DNA from: Herbiconiux sp.
GTDB taxonomy: Bacteria; Actinomycetota; Actinomycetes; Actinomycetales; Microbacteriaceae
Length of the DNA stretch: 64,000 nucleotides
Assembly: GCF_023264855.1 (NCBI RefSeq)
Contig: NZ_JAHFUW010000011.1
Coordinates: forward strand, 32,097 to 96,096
Direction: 5' to 3'
Made by a program: the position numbers and the translations under genes. Below, one piece after another: positions 34,038 through 43,991 of this stretch; the first letter of the stretch is position 1, and every line of letters begins with the position of its first letter. The notes beneath the pieces are model-generated. The model saw nothing but the letters and a program-made list of their open reading frames with translations. It ran no database searches and was not told where the DNA came from.

Positions 34038-35519
34038 ATGCCGCCTCCCTCGCCGGTCCGCACCCGCTGGGTCTTCGCCGGGCAGCTCGGCCCGCTGTTC
34101 GACGACGGTGGCCCGATGCTGATTGTCGAGGCCCGCTCGGTGTTCGGCCGGCGCCCGATGCACCGGGCGAAGGCGCACCTGATCCTCTCCGCGCTGCGCC
34201 ACCGGGCCGTCGAGCTGGGCGACCGCGCCGAATTCCGGCAGGTCGAGCACTACGCCGACGCCATCCGGGGGCGAGACGATCTCGAGGTGATCGACCCCAC
34301 GTCCTGGGCGGCGAGGCGCTTCGTGCGCCGGCACGACATCGCCGTGCTGCCCAGCCGCGGTTTCGTCACCTCCGAGGCCGACTTCGCCGCCTGGGCGGCC
34401 GGCCGTGCAGGCACACGGCTGCTGATGGAGGACTTCTACCGCACGGCCCGTGAGCGCACCGGCATCCTGATGCGGGGCGACCAGCCCGAGGGCGGACGCT
34501 GGAACTACGACCACGACAACCGGCAGCCTCCGCCCAAGAACGCCGCCCGACTCGGGTTGCCGGATCCGCTCTGGCCCGAGGAGGACGAGATCGACGACCA
34601 GGTGCGCGCCGACCTCGACCGCTGGCAGCGCGAGGGCGTGGTCGACCTCGTCGGCGACGACGGGCCCCGGCGCTTCGCCGCGACCCGGGACGAGGCCGTC
34701 AGCGCTCTCACCGACTTCGTCGAATCGCGGCTGAACGACTTCGGCCCTTTCGAAGACGCCATGCTCGGCGGCGACTGGACGATGGCCCACTCGCTGCTGA
34801 GCGCCCCGCTGAATCTCGGGCTACTCGATCCGCTCGAGGCCATCGACGCCGTGGTGGCCGAGTACCACGCCGGCCGCGCCCCGCTGCCCGGGGTCGAGGG
34901 CTTCGTGCGCCAGATCATGGGCTGGCGCGACTATGTGTGGCACCTCTACTGGCACCTCGGCGAGTCGTACCCTCGCGACCACAACGCGCTCGGCGCGCAC
35001 GAACCGCTGCCGCCGGTCTTCCGCACGCTCGATGCCGACGCCATCGAGGCGACCTGCCTGCGCGAGACCATCGACGGGATGCGGCGGCACGGCTGGGCGC
35101 ACCACATCCAGCGCCTGATGGTGCTCGGCAACTGGGCGCTGCAGCACGGCTACGACCCGGTCGCCCTGAACGACTGGTTCGTCGACATGTTCGTCGACGG
35201 CACGCCCTGGGTGATGCCGGCGAACGTGATCGGCATGTCGCAGCACGCCGACGGCGGCATCGTGGCCACGAAACCCTACGCATCAGGCGGCGCCTACATC
35301 AACCGGATGTCGGACTACTGCTCGGGCTGCGTGTTCGACCCGAAGGTGCGCCTGGGCGACAACGCCTGCCCGTTCACCGCCGGGTACTGGGCGTTTCTGG
35401 ATCGCGTCGAGCCGCGCATCCGGAACAATCACCGCATGGCCCAACCGCTGGCCGGGCTCCGCGGCCTCAGCGACCGGGCGGCGGTCGTCGACCAGGAGCG
35501 TCACCGCGACCGCTGGTGA
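34038..35519 (+). CDS. Cryptochrome/photolyase family protein (FeS-BCP/PhrB type)
   Basis: QIMGWRDYVWHLYWHLGESYPRDHNALGAHEPLP and C-terminal MSDYCSGCVFDPKVRLGDNACPFTAGYWAFLDR Cys motif. Confidence 0.92.
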   Translation: MPPPSPVRTRWVFAGQLGPLFDDGGPMLIVEARSVFGRRPMHRAKAHLILSALRHRAVELGDRAEFRQVEHYADAIRGRDDLEVIDPTSWAARRFVRRHDIAVLPSRGFVTSEADFAAWAAGRAGTRLLMEDFYRTARERTGILMRGDQPEGGRWNYDHDNRQPPPKNAARLGLPDPLWPEEDEIDDQVRADLDRWQREGVVDLVGDDGPRRFAATRDEAVSALTDFVESRLNDFGPFEDAMLGGDWTMAHSLLSAPLNLGLLDPLEAIDAVVAEYHAGRAPLPGVEGFVRQIMGWRDYVWHLYWHLGESYPRDHNALGAHEPLPPVFRTLDADAIEATCLRETIDGMRRHGWAHHIQRLMVLGNWALQHGYDPVALNDWFVDMFVDGTPWVMPANVIGMSQHADGGIVATKPYASGGAYINRMSDYCSGCVFDPKVRLGDNACPFTAGYWAFLDRVEPRIRNNHRMAQPLAGLRGLSDRAAVVDQERHRDRW

Positions 35520-36322
35520 CGCGCGCCGGCGTCCCAGCCCCGCACGGAATGGATGACGGCGCTCTTCGGATACGCCGAGGCCGCCCGCGAGGGTTCGCCG
35601 ATCTCGAAGAGGTCGAGCAGGAGCAGCACGGGGTAGTCGGGGGCGAGCGGCACGCGCCTGACGACGAGGCCCTCGCAGCCGATCACGGCCCCGCCGGCAC
35701 CCCAGATCACCGACCAGGTGTGCGGCCGGGAGGCATCGACGGGCACGAGCACCTCCGCCATGTCGGTCACGAGCGCAGGATCGCCGTGGGCTTTCACCCC
35801 GCAGCGGGCGCGCGACCCGGAGTGGCCGACCGCGCTCGCGTCGATCTCGAAGAGGCAGATCTCGCCGCTGTGCTGTGGCGAAAGGTTCTCCACACCGACC
35901 AGCCAGGCGGCGAGCATGCAGCCCTCGTCGACGCTCGCGCTGACGGTCACGTCGATCCGGCCCGCCGAGGGGGCCCAGAGCAGCCGTTCGGGCGTCGCGG
36001 TGCGCACGGTGAGGCCGTCGGGCCGGTGTCGGTGTGTGCCGGTGATGCTTCCCACCGGGCCCGAGAACACACCGGTCTGCAGATTGGAGACGCGCAGCGG
36101 CGCATCCTCGTCACGCCAGTCGAGCTGGTCGTGGTCGATCAGCAGCCGGATTCCGGATGCGCCCAGGTCGTAGTGCGCCTGCGAGCGATCCGGCGTGGTC
36201 CAGTGCGGCAGGTATTCCGGCACCCAGACGTCGTCGCGTAGCACGGGCGCCGAGAAGTCGTCCGCCACATCCGGAGCCCGATCGGGCGGCTCCGGGAACC
36301 GTTCGCCCGCATCATCCGTCAC
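35501..36322 (-). CDS. Hypothetical protein, possible concanavalin A-like/GH16-type fold
   Basis: 273 aa; beta-rich pattern (CMLAAWLVGVENLSPQHSGEICLFEIDASAVG); overlaps photolyase 3' end by 19 bp. Confidence 0.6.
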   Translation of the reverse strand: MTDDAGERFPEPPDRAPDVADDFSAPVLRDDVWVPEYLPHWTTPDRSQAHYDLGASGIRLLIDHDQLDWRDEDAPLRVSNLQTGVFSGPVGSITGTHRHRPDGLTVRTATPERLLWAPSAGRIDVTVSASVDEGCMLAAWLVGVENLSPQHSGEICLFEIDASAVGHSGSRARCGVKAHGDPALVTDMAEVLVPVDASRPHTWSVIWGAGGAVIGCEGLVVRRVPLAPDYPVLLLLDLFEIGEPSRAASAYPKSAVIHSVRGWDAGARHQRSR

Positions 36323-36403
36323 CCGTCCATTCTGGCTTCAGCGAGGGCGTTCGCGCCGGAGAATGCGATCGTGCCTGCTGCCGGCGGCTCAGCGGCGGGC
36401 GGC

Positions 36404-37465
36404 TCAGCGGCGGGCGGCGATGGCCCGCCCGAGAGCGTCGCCGGAGGCCCAGGCGGTGGGAACCGACGAGCGGTCTCCCCACGCGTCGCCGCACACGCCG
36501 ATGCGCTCGTGCAGGGCGAAGGGCTCCGGATGCGACGCCGTGGTGCGCGCATACGTCCACCGGTGTGCGTGGTTCCAGACGGGACGGGCGCTCTCCCCCA
36601 GGCCGAGTAGCGCGCTCACCTCGGCGACCACGGCCTCCACGGCGCCGTCCGGATGCTCGAGGTGCTCGCGCGCGAACCCGGCGGTGGTGTGGGCCACGAG
36701 CACCGGGGCACCGTCTCCGCGCCGGTCGCCGTCGTCGGCCAGGAAGGAGACGACGACGGATGCCTCGACGAAGGCCCCGTGCAGATCGGCGGGCCAGGTG
36801 CGCTCGGCGAAGCCCAGCGCCACCGCGATCGTCGGCTCCCAGGCATTCGTGTCGAGCGCCGCTGCCACCACCGATCCTGGCGCGAGCAGCCGGGCGGCCT
36901 GCGGCTCGGGCATCGCGAGCACGACCGTGTCGTAGCGCACGCCGTCGTCTGATCCGTCGACCGTACCGTCGTGGTGCACCGAGGTCACCGCCTGCTCGAG
37001 CTGCACGTCGACCCGGCGCTCCTCGTCGGCTCCGAGCTCTTCGGCCAGATCGACGAGCAGCGATCTCAGCCCGCCTACGGCGGCGTAGCGCATCGGTCCC
37101 GTCGTCGTGCGCGACGACTCCAGCGGTGAACCGCCGCCGGTTCCATGGGCGTCGAGCACGGTGAACGTGTCGGACCACGGATGCGCGAGCCCCTTCCCCT
37201 CCCACCGCGCCACCACCTCGCCGAACGCGGATCCGTCCGGCACCGTGAAGTATGACGCCCCGAGGTCGACGGTTCTCCCGTGCAACGTGCGTCCCGCCAT
37301 CCGACCGCCCGGCCGGCGACCGCGGTCGACGACCCGCACGGGAACGCCCGCGTCGCGCAGCGCGCGGGCGCACGCGAGCCCCGCGATGCCGGCGCCCACC
37401 ACGAGCACTCCCGCCCCGTTCGCTGAGTGAGGGGCGGAGGTGGGGGCGGCAGGCGAGGAGGTCAT
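36404..37465 (-). CDS. FAD/NAD(P)-dependent oxidoreductase (renalase/amine oxidase-like)
   Basis: VLVVGAGIAGLACARALRDAGVPVRVVDRGRRPGGRM dinucleotide-binding motif, C-terminal VCGDAWGDRSSVPTAWASGDALGRAI. Confidence 0.9.
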   Translation of the reverse strand: MTSSPAAPTSAPHSANGAGVLVVGAGIAGLACARALRDAGVPVRVVDRGRRPGGRMAGRTLHGRTVDLGASYFTVPDGSAFGEVVARWEGKGLAHPWSDTFTVLDAHGTGGGSPLESSRTTTGPMRYAAVGGLRSLLVDLAEELGADEERRVDVQLEQAVTSVHHDGTVDGSDDGVRYDTVVLAMPEPQAARLLAPGSVVAAALDTNAWEPTIAVALGFAERTWPADLHGAFVEASVVVSFLADDGDRRGDGAPVLVAHTTAGFAREHLEHPDGAVEAVVAEVSALLGLGESARPVWNHAHRWTYARTTASHPEPFALHERIGVCGDAWGDRSSVPTAWASGDALGRAIAARR

Positions 37466-37519
37466 CCCCTCATCCTGGCCCTGCCCCGCGCGATCGGCAG
37501 GGAGGCCACGTGAGAAGCT

Positions 37520-38004
37520 TCAGTCGAGCGAGGGAAACCCCGCAACCCGACCGACGAACCCCGAGCTCAGCGCCTCCTCCGTGATCCTCACTGCGCGCGG
37601 CGTGAGCGCGTCTCCGGGATAGAACCCTTCGAAGATGCGCTCCGCCTGCTCGATCGAGGTCACCCCGGCAGCTTCAGCGAGGACCGCGATGTCGCGGAAC
37701 TCCCGCATGCCGCGTTTCTGGGCGGCGAGGAGCTTCATCGCGAGCAGCATCGACGCTGAACAACCCGAGCGACATCCAGCACGGCACCGCGGGGCGAGAG
37801 CGATCCGTCGATGTCGACAGTGCTCCGCCGATCCGCGTCGTAGACGAGACTGATGGCCGCCCCACCGACCAGTCGCAATCGAACAGGCTCGGGCGACTCC
37901 GCGAGAGCGGCGACCAGTTCTCTCAGACCTGTCGTGAGATCGTCACGGGTCAGCTCCAGTCGCGTAGATCGCTCCGCGCCGGAAGCACGTCCGCTGTCGG
38001 CCAT
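37520..38004 (-). pseudogene. Degraded DUF6036-like nucleotidyltransferase
   Basis: N-terminal part VRLRLVGGAAISLVYDADRRSTVDIDGSLSP and C-terminal part MLLAMKLLAAQKRGMREFRDIAVLAEAAGV lie in different frames with the middle apparently missing. Confidence 0.65.
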
Positions 38005-38582
38005 CAGACCGACTCCAGCTCACCCGCGCCGAGCCAGACGCCCCGCCTGAGCAGCGGTTCGGGCACCTCGTCGGCGATGGCGTGCACGGCACCGGGCCAG
38101 ATCGACCACCTGGCCTGCGGATCGCCCTCGACCCGCGCAGCCCAGTCGGGGACGGGCAGGCCGGCCGTGGCCAGCCGCCACTCGACGACTCCGGCGAGCA
38201 CGGAGTCCCACTTCGAGCCCAGCGCACGAGGGGGCTCGGCCACCATCAGCACCTTCGTGAAGGGATCAGCCGAGACCAGGTCGTTGGAGAGCTGCACCGT
38301 CACGCGCGCCTGACCCCACTCGTCGCCCGCCGCAGCGAAGCGCGCTATCGCATCGGCGATCTCTGTCACAGGGGGGCGGCCGCCGAGGTCGGCCACCAGG
38401 ATGTGCACGCCCGTGCCGCGGGCGGCCCGCTCGAGGTTGCGGGCGGTCGGCTCGCGGCTCCCGCTTTCGATCGCCGAGAGATTGCTCGCCTGCAGGCCGC
38501 TGCGTCGAGCGACCTCGGCGACGCTCAACCTCTTCCGCCGTCGGGCACGAGAGATCGAATCGACTGTCGTCATCGGTGGCAC
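38004..38582 (-). CDS. XRE-family helix-turn-helix regulator
   Basis: RKRLSVAEVARRSGLQASNLSAIESGSREPTARNLERAARGTGV. Confidence 0.88.
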   Translation of the reverse strand: MPPMTTVDSISRARRRKRLSVAEVARRSGLQASNLSAIESGSREPTARNLERAARGTGVHILVADLGGRPPVTEIADAIARFAAAGDEWGQARVTVQLSNDLVSADPFTKVLMVAEPPRALGSKWDSVLAGVVEWRLATAGLPVPDWAARVEGDPQARWSIWPGAVHAIADEVPEPLLRRGVWLGAGELESV

Positions 38583-38593
38583 CTCCTAGATGA

Positions 38594-38613
38594 GCGTATC
38601 GTAAACGATACGC
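38594..38613. promoter_or_regulatory. Candidate operator of the XRE regulator
   Basis: Perfect inverted repeat GCGTATCGT-AA-ACGATACGC 12 bp upstream of the regulator ORF start. Confidence 0.65.
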
Positions 38614-38700
38614 ATGAGCAATACTCGACGTTGACGATCTGACCTTATCAGCCGGCAGCGGCGTACGGTCAGCACCACCAGTCGAAGGCGGGAGGCGACG

Positions 38701-39120
38701 ATGGTCACAGATGACTCCGACAAGACGGATGACGCCGACAAGACGGATGACGCCGACAAGACTGAGGCGCAGCAGGACGCGGAGCGGTGGCTCGTGGTGG
38801 GCGGGCGGCGGTGGCGGCGCACGGACCCGTCACTGGCCGATGAGCTGGTCGCGGCCCTGAAGTCGCACCTGGGGCGAGCGCGCAACGCCGTGAAGGCGGC
38901 CAAGCGCTCCGACGATGCGGAGGAGCTGGCCTCGGCCCGTACGCGCGTCGGCCTCGCCAAGCACGGGCTCGGCGAGCGGGGCCCGACGTGGTGGGATGCT
39001 CCCGAGGCGGATCGACGCGAACGAGCGATCAAGGCACTGGCAGAACTCGACCGCCTGGCCGAACTCGACGGTTCGGCCGACCCCACCCGGTCGTCCGCCC
39101 CCGACCGCCCCGCCGGGTGA
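38701..39120 (+). CDS. Small charged protein with N-terminal DKTDDA repeats
   Basis: MVTDDSDKTDDADKTDDADKTEAQQDAERWLVVGGRRWRRTDPSLADELVAALKSHLGRARNAV; body motifs RRWRRTDPSL/GLGERGPTWW. Confidence 0.75.
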   Translation: MVTDDSDKTDDADKTDDADKTEAQQDAERWLVVGGRRWRRTDPSLADELVAALKSHLGRARNAVKAAKRSDDAEELASARTRVGLAKHGLGERGPTWWDAPEADRRERAIKALAELDRLAELDGSADPTRSSAPDRPAG

Positions 39121-39171
39121 GGGTGGCGACCGCCCGAAGACGCACCCCGTTCGGCACCGTACGCTGGAGGC

Positions 39172-39669
39172 ATGACCGCCACCGAGTGGGAGACCCGCGT
39201 CGCCGGACTCTGGGCCGACGACGACCTAACCGACCACGCCCGCCTCGAACGGATGCGGGTGCTCGCCGAGCAGGCACCGCATCCGGCTCTCGGAGCCTTC
39301 GAGCTGGGCGGCGCGTTCGACTCCGCGGGGCGTGAGGCGGAAGCCGACGTGCACTACTCAGCGGCCTGGGCGGCGGGCCTGGCGGAAGCCGACCCCGCGC
39401 GGGCGGCACAGCTCACCATCCAGCACGCGTCGACGCTGCGCAATCTCGGCCGGGTCGACGAGGCGATCGCGATGCTGCAGAACGCGCCCGCCCATCCGGC
39501 CGTCGGCGACGCCCCGGCGGTCTTCCTGGCCCTCGCGCTGCACAGCGCCGGCCGTGCCGACGAGGCGCTCCGGGTGGCGATCGAGGCGATCGAGCCCTCG
39601 CTCCCGCGCTACCACCGGTCGGTGCGCGCCTACGCCGCCGCGCTCACCGATCCGGCGCCTGCCGGCTGA
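39172..39669 (+). CDS. Tetratricopeptide-like repeat protein
   Basis: [27 protein letters not shown]...[19 protein letters not shown]...[21 protein letters not shown]. Confidence 0.8.
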   Translation: MTATEWETRVAGLWADDDLTDHARLERMRVLAEQAPHPALGAFELGGAFDSAGREAEADVHYSAAWAAGLAEADPARAAQLTIQHASTLRNLGRVDEAIAMLQNAPAHPAVGDAPAVFLALALHSAGRADEALRVAIEAIEPSLPRYHRSVRAYAAALTDPAPAG

Positions 39670-39740
39670 GGCCGTCGGCATCGTCCGCCGGTAGGGTGAA
39701 AACGGTTCGAGCAGTGCCCGCCCCATCGAAGGAGTCTCCC

Positions 39741-40835
39741 GTGCCCACGACCGTGACCGGCGTCATCGCCCGATCCAAGGGTGCGCCCGTGGAGCTCACC
39801 TCGATCGTCATCCCCGATCCGGGACCCGGCGAGGCCGTGGTCGACATCGAGACCTGCGGGGTGTGCCACACCGATTACCACTACCGCGAGGGCGGCATCA
39901 GCGACGACTTCCCCTTTCTGCTCGGGCACGAGGCGGCGGGCCGGGTGAGCGCGATCGGCGAGGGCGTCACGAACGTCGCCGTGGGCGACTTCGTGGTGCT
40001 GAACTGGCGGGCGGTCTGCGGCGAGTGCCGGGCGTGTGTGCGCGCCGAGCCCTGGTACTGCTTCAACACGTTCAACGCCACCCAGAAGATGACCCTCGAA
40101 GACGGCACCGAGCTCAGCCCGGCGCTCGGCATCGGAGCGTTCGCCGAGAAGACCCTGGTGCACGCGAAGCAGTGCACGAAGGTGAATCCGGATGCCGACC
40201 CGGCTGCCGTCGGACTGCTCGGCTGTGGCGTCATGGCGGGTCTCGGCGCGGCGATGAACACCGGCAACGTCGGGCGCGGCGACTCGGTGGCCGTGATCGG
40301 CTGCGGCGGTGTCGGCACTGCAGCGGTCGTCGGCGCGGAACTGGCCGGCGCGAGCACCATCATCGCCATCGACCGCGACCCCAAGAAGCTCGTCGCCGCC
40401 CAGAAGCTCGGGGCCACCCACACGATCGACTCCAGCGGCCTCGACGAGGCGGCCGTCGTGAAGGCCGTGCAAGACCTCACCGGCGGTTTCGGTGCCGACG
40501 TGGTGATCGATGCGGTCGGCCGCCCCGAGACCTGGCGTCAGGCGTTCTACGCCCGTGACCTCGCCGGCACGGTCGTGCTGGTCGGGGTGCCCACGCCCGA
40601 CATGACCCTCTCGATCCCCCTGCTCGACGTCTTCGGCCGGGGTGGCTCGCTCAAGTCGAGCTGGTACGGCGACTGCCTGCCCGAGCGCGATTTCCCGATG
40701 CTCACCGACCTCTTCCTGCAGGGCCGCCTCCCCCTCGACGAGTTCGTGAGCGAACGGATCGGCATCCGCGACATCGAGCAGGCCTTCGACAGCATGGCGA
40801 GCGGCGACGTGCTGCGCTCGGTGGTGGTGCTCTGA
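39741..40835 (+). CDS. mscR: S-(hydroxymethyl)mycothiol dehydrogenase
   Basis: GTG start; [85 protein letters not shown]. Confidence 0.9.
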   Translation: MPTTVTGVIARSKGAPVELTSIVIPDPGPGEAVVDIETCGVCHTDYHYREGGISDDFPFLLGHEAAGRVSAIGEGVTNVAVGDFVVLNWRAVCGECRACVRAEPWYCFNTFNATQKMTLEDGTELSPALGIGAFAEKTLVHAKQCTKVNPDADPAAVGLLGCGVMAGLGAAMNTGNVGRGDSVAVIGCGGVGTAAVVGAELAGASTIIAIDRDPKKLVAAQKLGATHTIDSSGLDEAAVVKAVQDLTGGFGADVVIDAVGRPETWRQAFYARDLAGTVVLVGVPTPDMTLSIPLLDVFGRGGSLKSSWYGDCLPERDFPMLTDLFLQGRLPLDEFVSERIGIRDIEQAFDSMASGDVLRSVVVL

Positions 40836-41464
40836 TGGCCGCGCGGATCGAGAACCTCGTCACCAGCGGCACCTTCAGCCTCGACGGCGGCACCTGGGAC
40901 GTCGACAACAACGTCTGGATCGTCGGCGACGACACCGAGTGCGTCGTCATCGACGCCGCCCACGACGCCGCGGCGATCCTCACAGCCGTGGGCGACCGCG
41001 CGCTGCGCGCCATCCTGCTGACGCACGCGCACGACGACCACATCGACGCGGTCGCGGCGGTTCAGGCGGCGACCGGCGCGCCCGTGCACCTCCATGACGA
41101 CGACCGAATGCTCTGGAACGCGGTCTACCCCGACACCGCGCCGAGCGGCACCCTGGTCGACGGCCAGGTCATCCCGATCGCCGGTCTCGAGCTCGAGGTG
41201 CTGCACACCCCGGGTCACTCCCCCGGTGCGGTGTGCTTCGCGGCCCCGGATCTGGAGACGGTCTTCACGGGCGACACCTTGTTCAACGGCGGCCCGGGCG
41301 CCACCGGCCGCTCGTTCAGCGACTTCCCCACGATCATCGACTCGATCACCGCGAAGCTGCTCACTCTGCCCGCCGAGACGGTCGTTCGCACCGGCCACGG
41401 CGACTCCACCACGATCGGTGCCGAGTCCCCGCACCTCCAGGAGTGGATCGCCCGCGGCCACTGA
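40835..41464 (+). CDS. MBL-fold metallohydrolase, likely partner of the mycothiol dehydrogenase
   Basis: LTHAHDDHIDAV metal-binding motif, HTPGHSPGAVCF; overlaps upstream stop codon. Confidence 0.9.
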   Translation: MAARIENLVTSGTFSLDGGTWDVDNNVWIVGDDTECVVIDAAHDAAAILTAVGDRALRAILLTHAHDDHIDAVAAVQAATGAPVHLHDDDRMLWNAVYPDTAPSGTLVDGQVIPIAGLELEVLHTPGHSPGAVCFAAPDLETVFTGDTLFNGGPGATGRSFSDFPTIIDSITAKLLTLPAETVVRTGHGDSTTIGAESPHLQEWIARGH

Positions 41465-41604
41465 GCCCTCGGTGCCGGCGGTCGCCCACGAGGTCACGGC
41501 CACTATCGGGCACAGTGATGTCACGACCTGCTTGCGGGTCTGTCCTGATGAGGGCACGATGAGCAGATCGCTCCGATCGACGCGGGCGCTCACCGGGGGC
41601 CGGC

Positions 41605-42561
41605 ATGAACGATGAGACACTGCTCGCGGCGATCTATCGGGGCCGCCCCGAGACCATCGGCGATGTCGCCGCACTGACCCACCTCCCCGCGGGCGACGCC
41701 GATGCGGCCGTGCAGCGACTGCGCGACCGAGGGCTTCTCGGCGGCGATGGCGACGCGCTCACCTACACGCACCCCGCATCCTGGGTCGCCGACACGGCGA
41801 CCGCGCGTTCGGCCCAGCTGCGCAGGAACGCCGACGACGCGCTCTCGGCCATGGAGCGGATGGTCTCCGAACTGCCCGGTCTGCTGCGCCACTGGTCGGT
41901 CGGCGAGGCCTCGGCCGATCTGGTGCCGGTCGTCATCCGGCACGGTCTGCACGCCTCGGAAGACCTCTGGTACGACACAGCCAGCCATGACTCCGGCACA
42001 CTGCACGCGGTGCTGCCCGAGGTGGACCGGTTTCTCACGAGCGAACCGGAGCGCGCGGTGCGGTTCGGTCGTGCGCTCGCCGGCAAGGAGAGGGTGCGAG
42101 TGATCATGCCCACCTGGGCCGCCGACGACACGATCGCCATCCAGCGGATGACGCACTACCGCGCTGCGGGCGTGGAATACCGCCTGCTCGACAGCCCGCC
42201 GAGCTGGTTCTGGGTCGATGCGGATCAGCTCGCCGTGCCGTTCGAGTGGGGCGAGGGGCGCCCGACGAGCGTGCTCGGTGTTCGCCATGCCTCCCTCGCC
42301 GGGATGGCACTGGACTACTTCGAGACGCTCTGGCGCCAGGCCACTCCCGCCGAGGATTCCGCGCCGGCCTGGACCCCCCTGCTGACGCTGATGCGCCAGG
42401 GCATCACGCTCGATTCGGCCTCGCGTGCGGTGGGCATCAACCCGCGCACGGGCCGGCGACGGATCGCGGCCGCGATGGAGCACTACGGGGTGTCGACGCT
42501 GTTCGCGCTCGGGGTGGCCTGGTCGGCTGACTCCTCGCAATCGTCCGACCGCCCGGCCTGA
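41605..42561 (+). CDS. TrmB/LuxR-like winged-helix transcriptional regulator
   Basis: N-terminal wHTH (VAALTHLPAGDADAAVQRLRDRGLL) and C-terminal HTH (GITLDSASRAVGINPRTGRRRIAAAMEHYGVSTLFAL). Confidence 0.8.
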   Translation: MNDETLLAAIYRGRPETIGDVAALTHLPAGDADAAVQRLRDRGLLGGDGDALTYTHPASWVADTATARSAQLRRNADDALSAMERMVSELPGLLRHWSVGEASADLVPVVIRHGLHASEDLWYDTASHDSGTLHAVLPEVDRFLTSEPERAVRFGRALAGKERVRVIMPTWAADDTIAIQRMTHYRAAGVEYRLLDSPPSWFWVDADQLAVPFEWGEGRPTSVLGVRHASLAGMALDYFETLWRQATPAEDSAPAWTPLLTLMRQGITLDSASRAVGINPRTGRRRIAAAMEHYGVSTLFALGVAWSADSSQSSDRPA

Positions 42562-42599
42562 CCTGGGTGAAGGGAGTGCGCGGAGCGTAGAATCCGGGC

Positions 42600-43172
42600 A
42601 TGGCAGCACCGATTGGCGCAGGAACGACCAACGCAGCATCGACCCCCATCCGCTTCGAGGCCGAGACCGTGACGCTGGGCGAACGGCGCATCGCGAAGCT
42701 CCCGCCCGAAGCCAGCGCGGCCCTTCCGTCGCGTGGCCAGGTCGCTGTGGAGGGCTTCATCGACGGGCATCCGTTCGCCGATGTGGTGGAGCCCGACGGC
42801 CTGCGCGGACACTGGGTCGACGTCGACCGGCTGCTCGGTGGCACACCGGATGCGACCGCCGAAGGCCTGGTCTCGATCGAGCTCGCGCCGTCGTCGACGT
42901 GGCCCGAGCCGGAGGTGCCCGATGACCTGCGCCGCGCCCTCGATCAGGCGCCGGCCTCGGCGGAGACATGGGCCGACATCACGCCGATGGCGCGCTGGGA
43001 ATGGGTGCGCTGGATCTCTTCGACGCGCAGTCCGTCCACGCGCGAGCGGCGGGTCGAGGTGGGTATCTCGAAGCTGGACCGGGGTTCGCGACGCCCCTGC
43101 TGTTTCGATCTCTCTTCGTGCACCGATCCGGAGCTCTCCAAGAGCGGAAAGCTCATCCGGTCACCGGCCTGA
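42600..43172 (+). CDS. YdeI/OmpD-associated (DUF1905) family protein
   Basis: FEAETVTLGERRIAKLPPEASAALPSRGQVAVEGFIDG..., C-terminal EVPDDLRRALDQAPASAETWADITPMARWEWVRWISSTRSPSTRERRVEV. Confidence 0.8.
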   Translation: MAAPIGAGTTNAASTPIRFEAETVTLGERRIAKLPPEASAALPSRGQVAVEGFIDGHPFADVVEPDGLRGHWVDVDRLLGGTPDATAEGLVSIELAPSSTWPEPEVPDDLRRALDQAPASAETWADITPMARWEWVRWISSTRSPSTRERRVEVGISKLDRGSRRPCCFDLSSCTDPELSKSGKLIRSPA

Positions 43173-43217
43173 TCTGCACGGCTGACGGCGCATCCGCACG
43201 TCCGACGGCGCATCCGC

Positions 43218-43958
43218 TCAGTGCCGGCGAAAGAGCCCTCGCTTGCGCCGGTAGAAGGGGCGCACCTCGCCCAGCAGGTGGGCGGCTCGCGGTGCCGCAT
43301 ACATCACGTCGATGGGGCTGCCGATCGAGTAGGTGGCGAGTGCCTGCCCCAGTTCCGGCCCGAGGGTGTCGCGGATGGATGCCTCGCCCACGATCACCAG
43401 CAGGTAGCTCTCGTCGACGGAGTCCTCCTGGGGTGTGACCTTCCAGCCGAGCACCGCTTCGTCGACTGCGGGGTGACGGGCGAAGAGCGCGGCCAGTGCC
43501 TCGGTCATGCCGGGCGGAATGCGTGCGGGCTCGCCCACAAGAACGCGTGTCTCGGCCTGGACGACCCGGGGGGTCAACGTGGCCGCGCCGTCGAGCAGCT
43601 GCCCGATCTCGCCGGGCAGGAACTCCTTGCCGTGGGAGGAATGCGGGTTGAGTACGAGTGTGGCCCCGCGCGTCATCTGCCAGAGCACGCGGCACGGCAG
43701 GGCGAGAAAGGCCCTCTCGAAGCCCGGCACCGCTCGCAGGGTCTCGCGAAGCCGCTCCTCCGAGGTGTAGAACGGCTGCACAGATGTTCCGGCCGGACCG
43801 AGCAGGTCGGCGAGGGTCGCGGTGTTCTCCCCCGAGGTCGTACCCGGCACGATGACCGTCGACTCCAGCAGAGCCGTCACGAACGCCGGCGCGGCGGCCG
43901 GATCGCGTGCGGCCTCCGCCAGCAGCGCCTCGATCTCGGGAACCCCAGGATTGCCCAT
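43218..43958 (-). CDS. SseB family protein
   Basis: LPCRVLWQMTRGATLVLNPHSSHGKEFLPGEIGQLLDG and C-terminal SseB_C-like region. Confidence 0.85.
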   Translation of the reverse strand: MGNPGVPEIEALLAEAARDPAAAPAFVTALLESTVIVPGTTSGENTATLADLLGPAGTSVQPFYTSEERLRETLRAVPGFERAFLALPCRVLWQMTRGATLVLNPHSSHGKEFLPGEIGQLLDGAATLTPRVVQAETRVLVGEPARIPPGMTEALAALFARHPAVDEAVLGWKVTPQEDSVDESYLLVIVGEASIRDTLGPELGQALATYSIGSPIDVMYAAPRAAHLLGEVRPFYRRKRGLFRRH

Positions 43959-43991
43959 CCCTCGAGCGTATCCCGACCGGCCAAAGAGGGT

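Noticed and set aside
36388-36418. Direct repeats GCGGCTCAGCGGCGG at the end of the FAD oxidoreductase gene
   Set aside because: Short local slippage-like repeat in GC-rich DNA; no further structure
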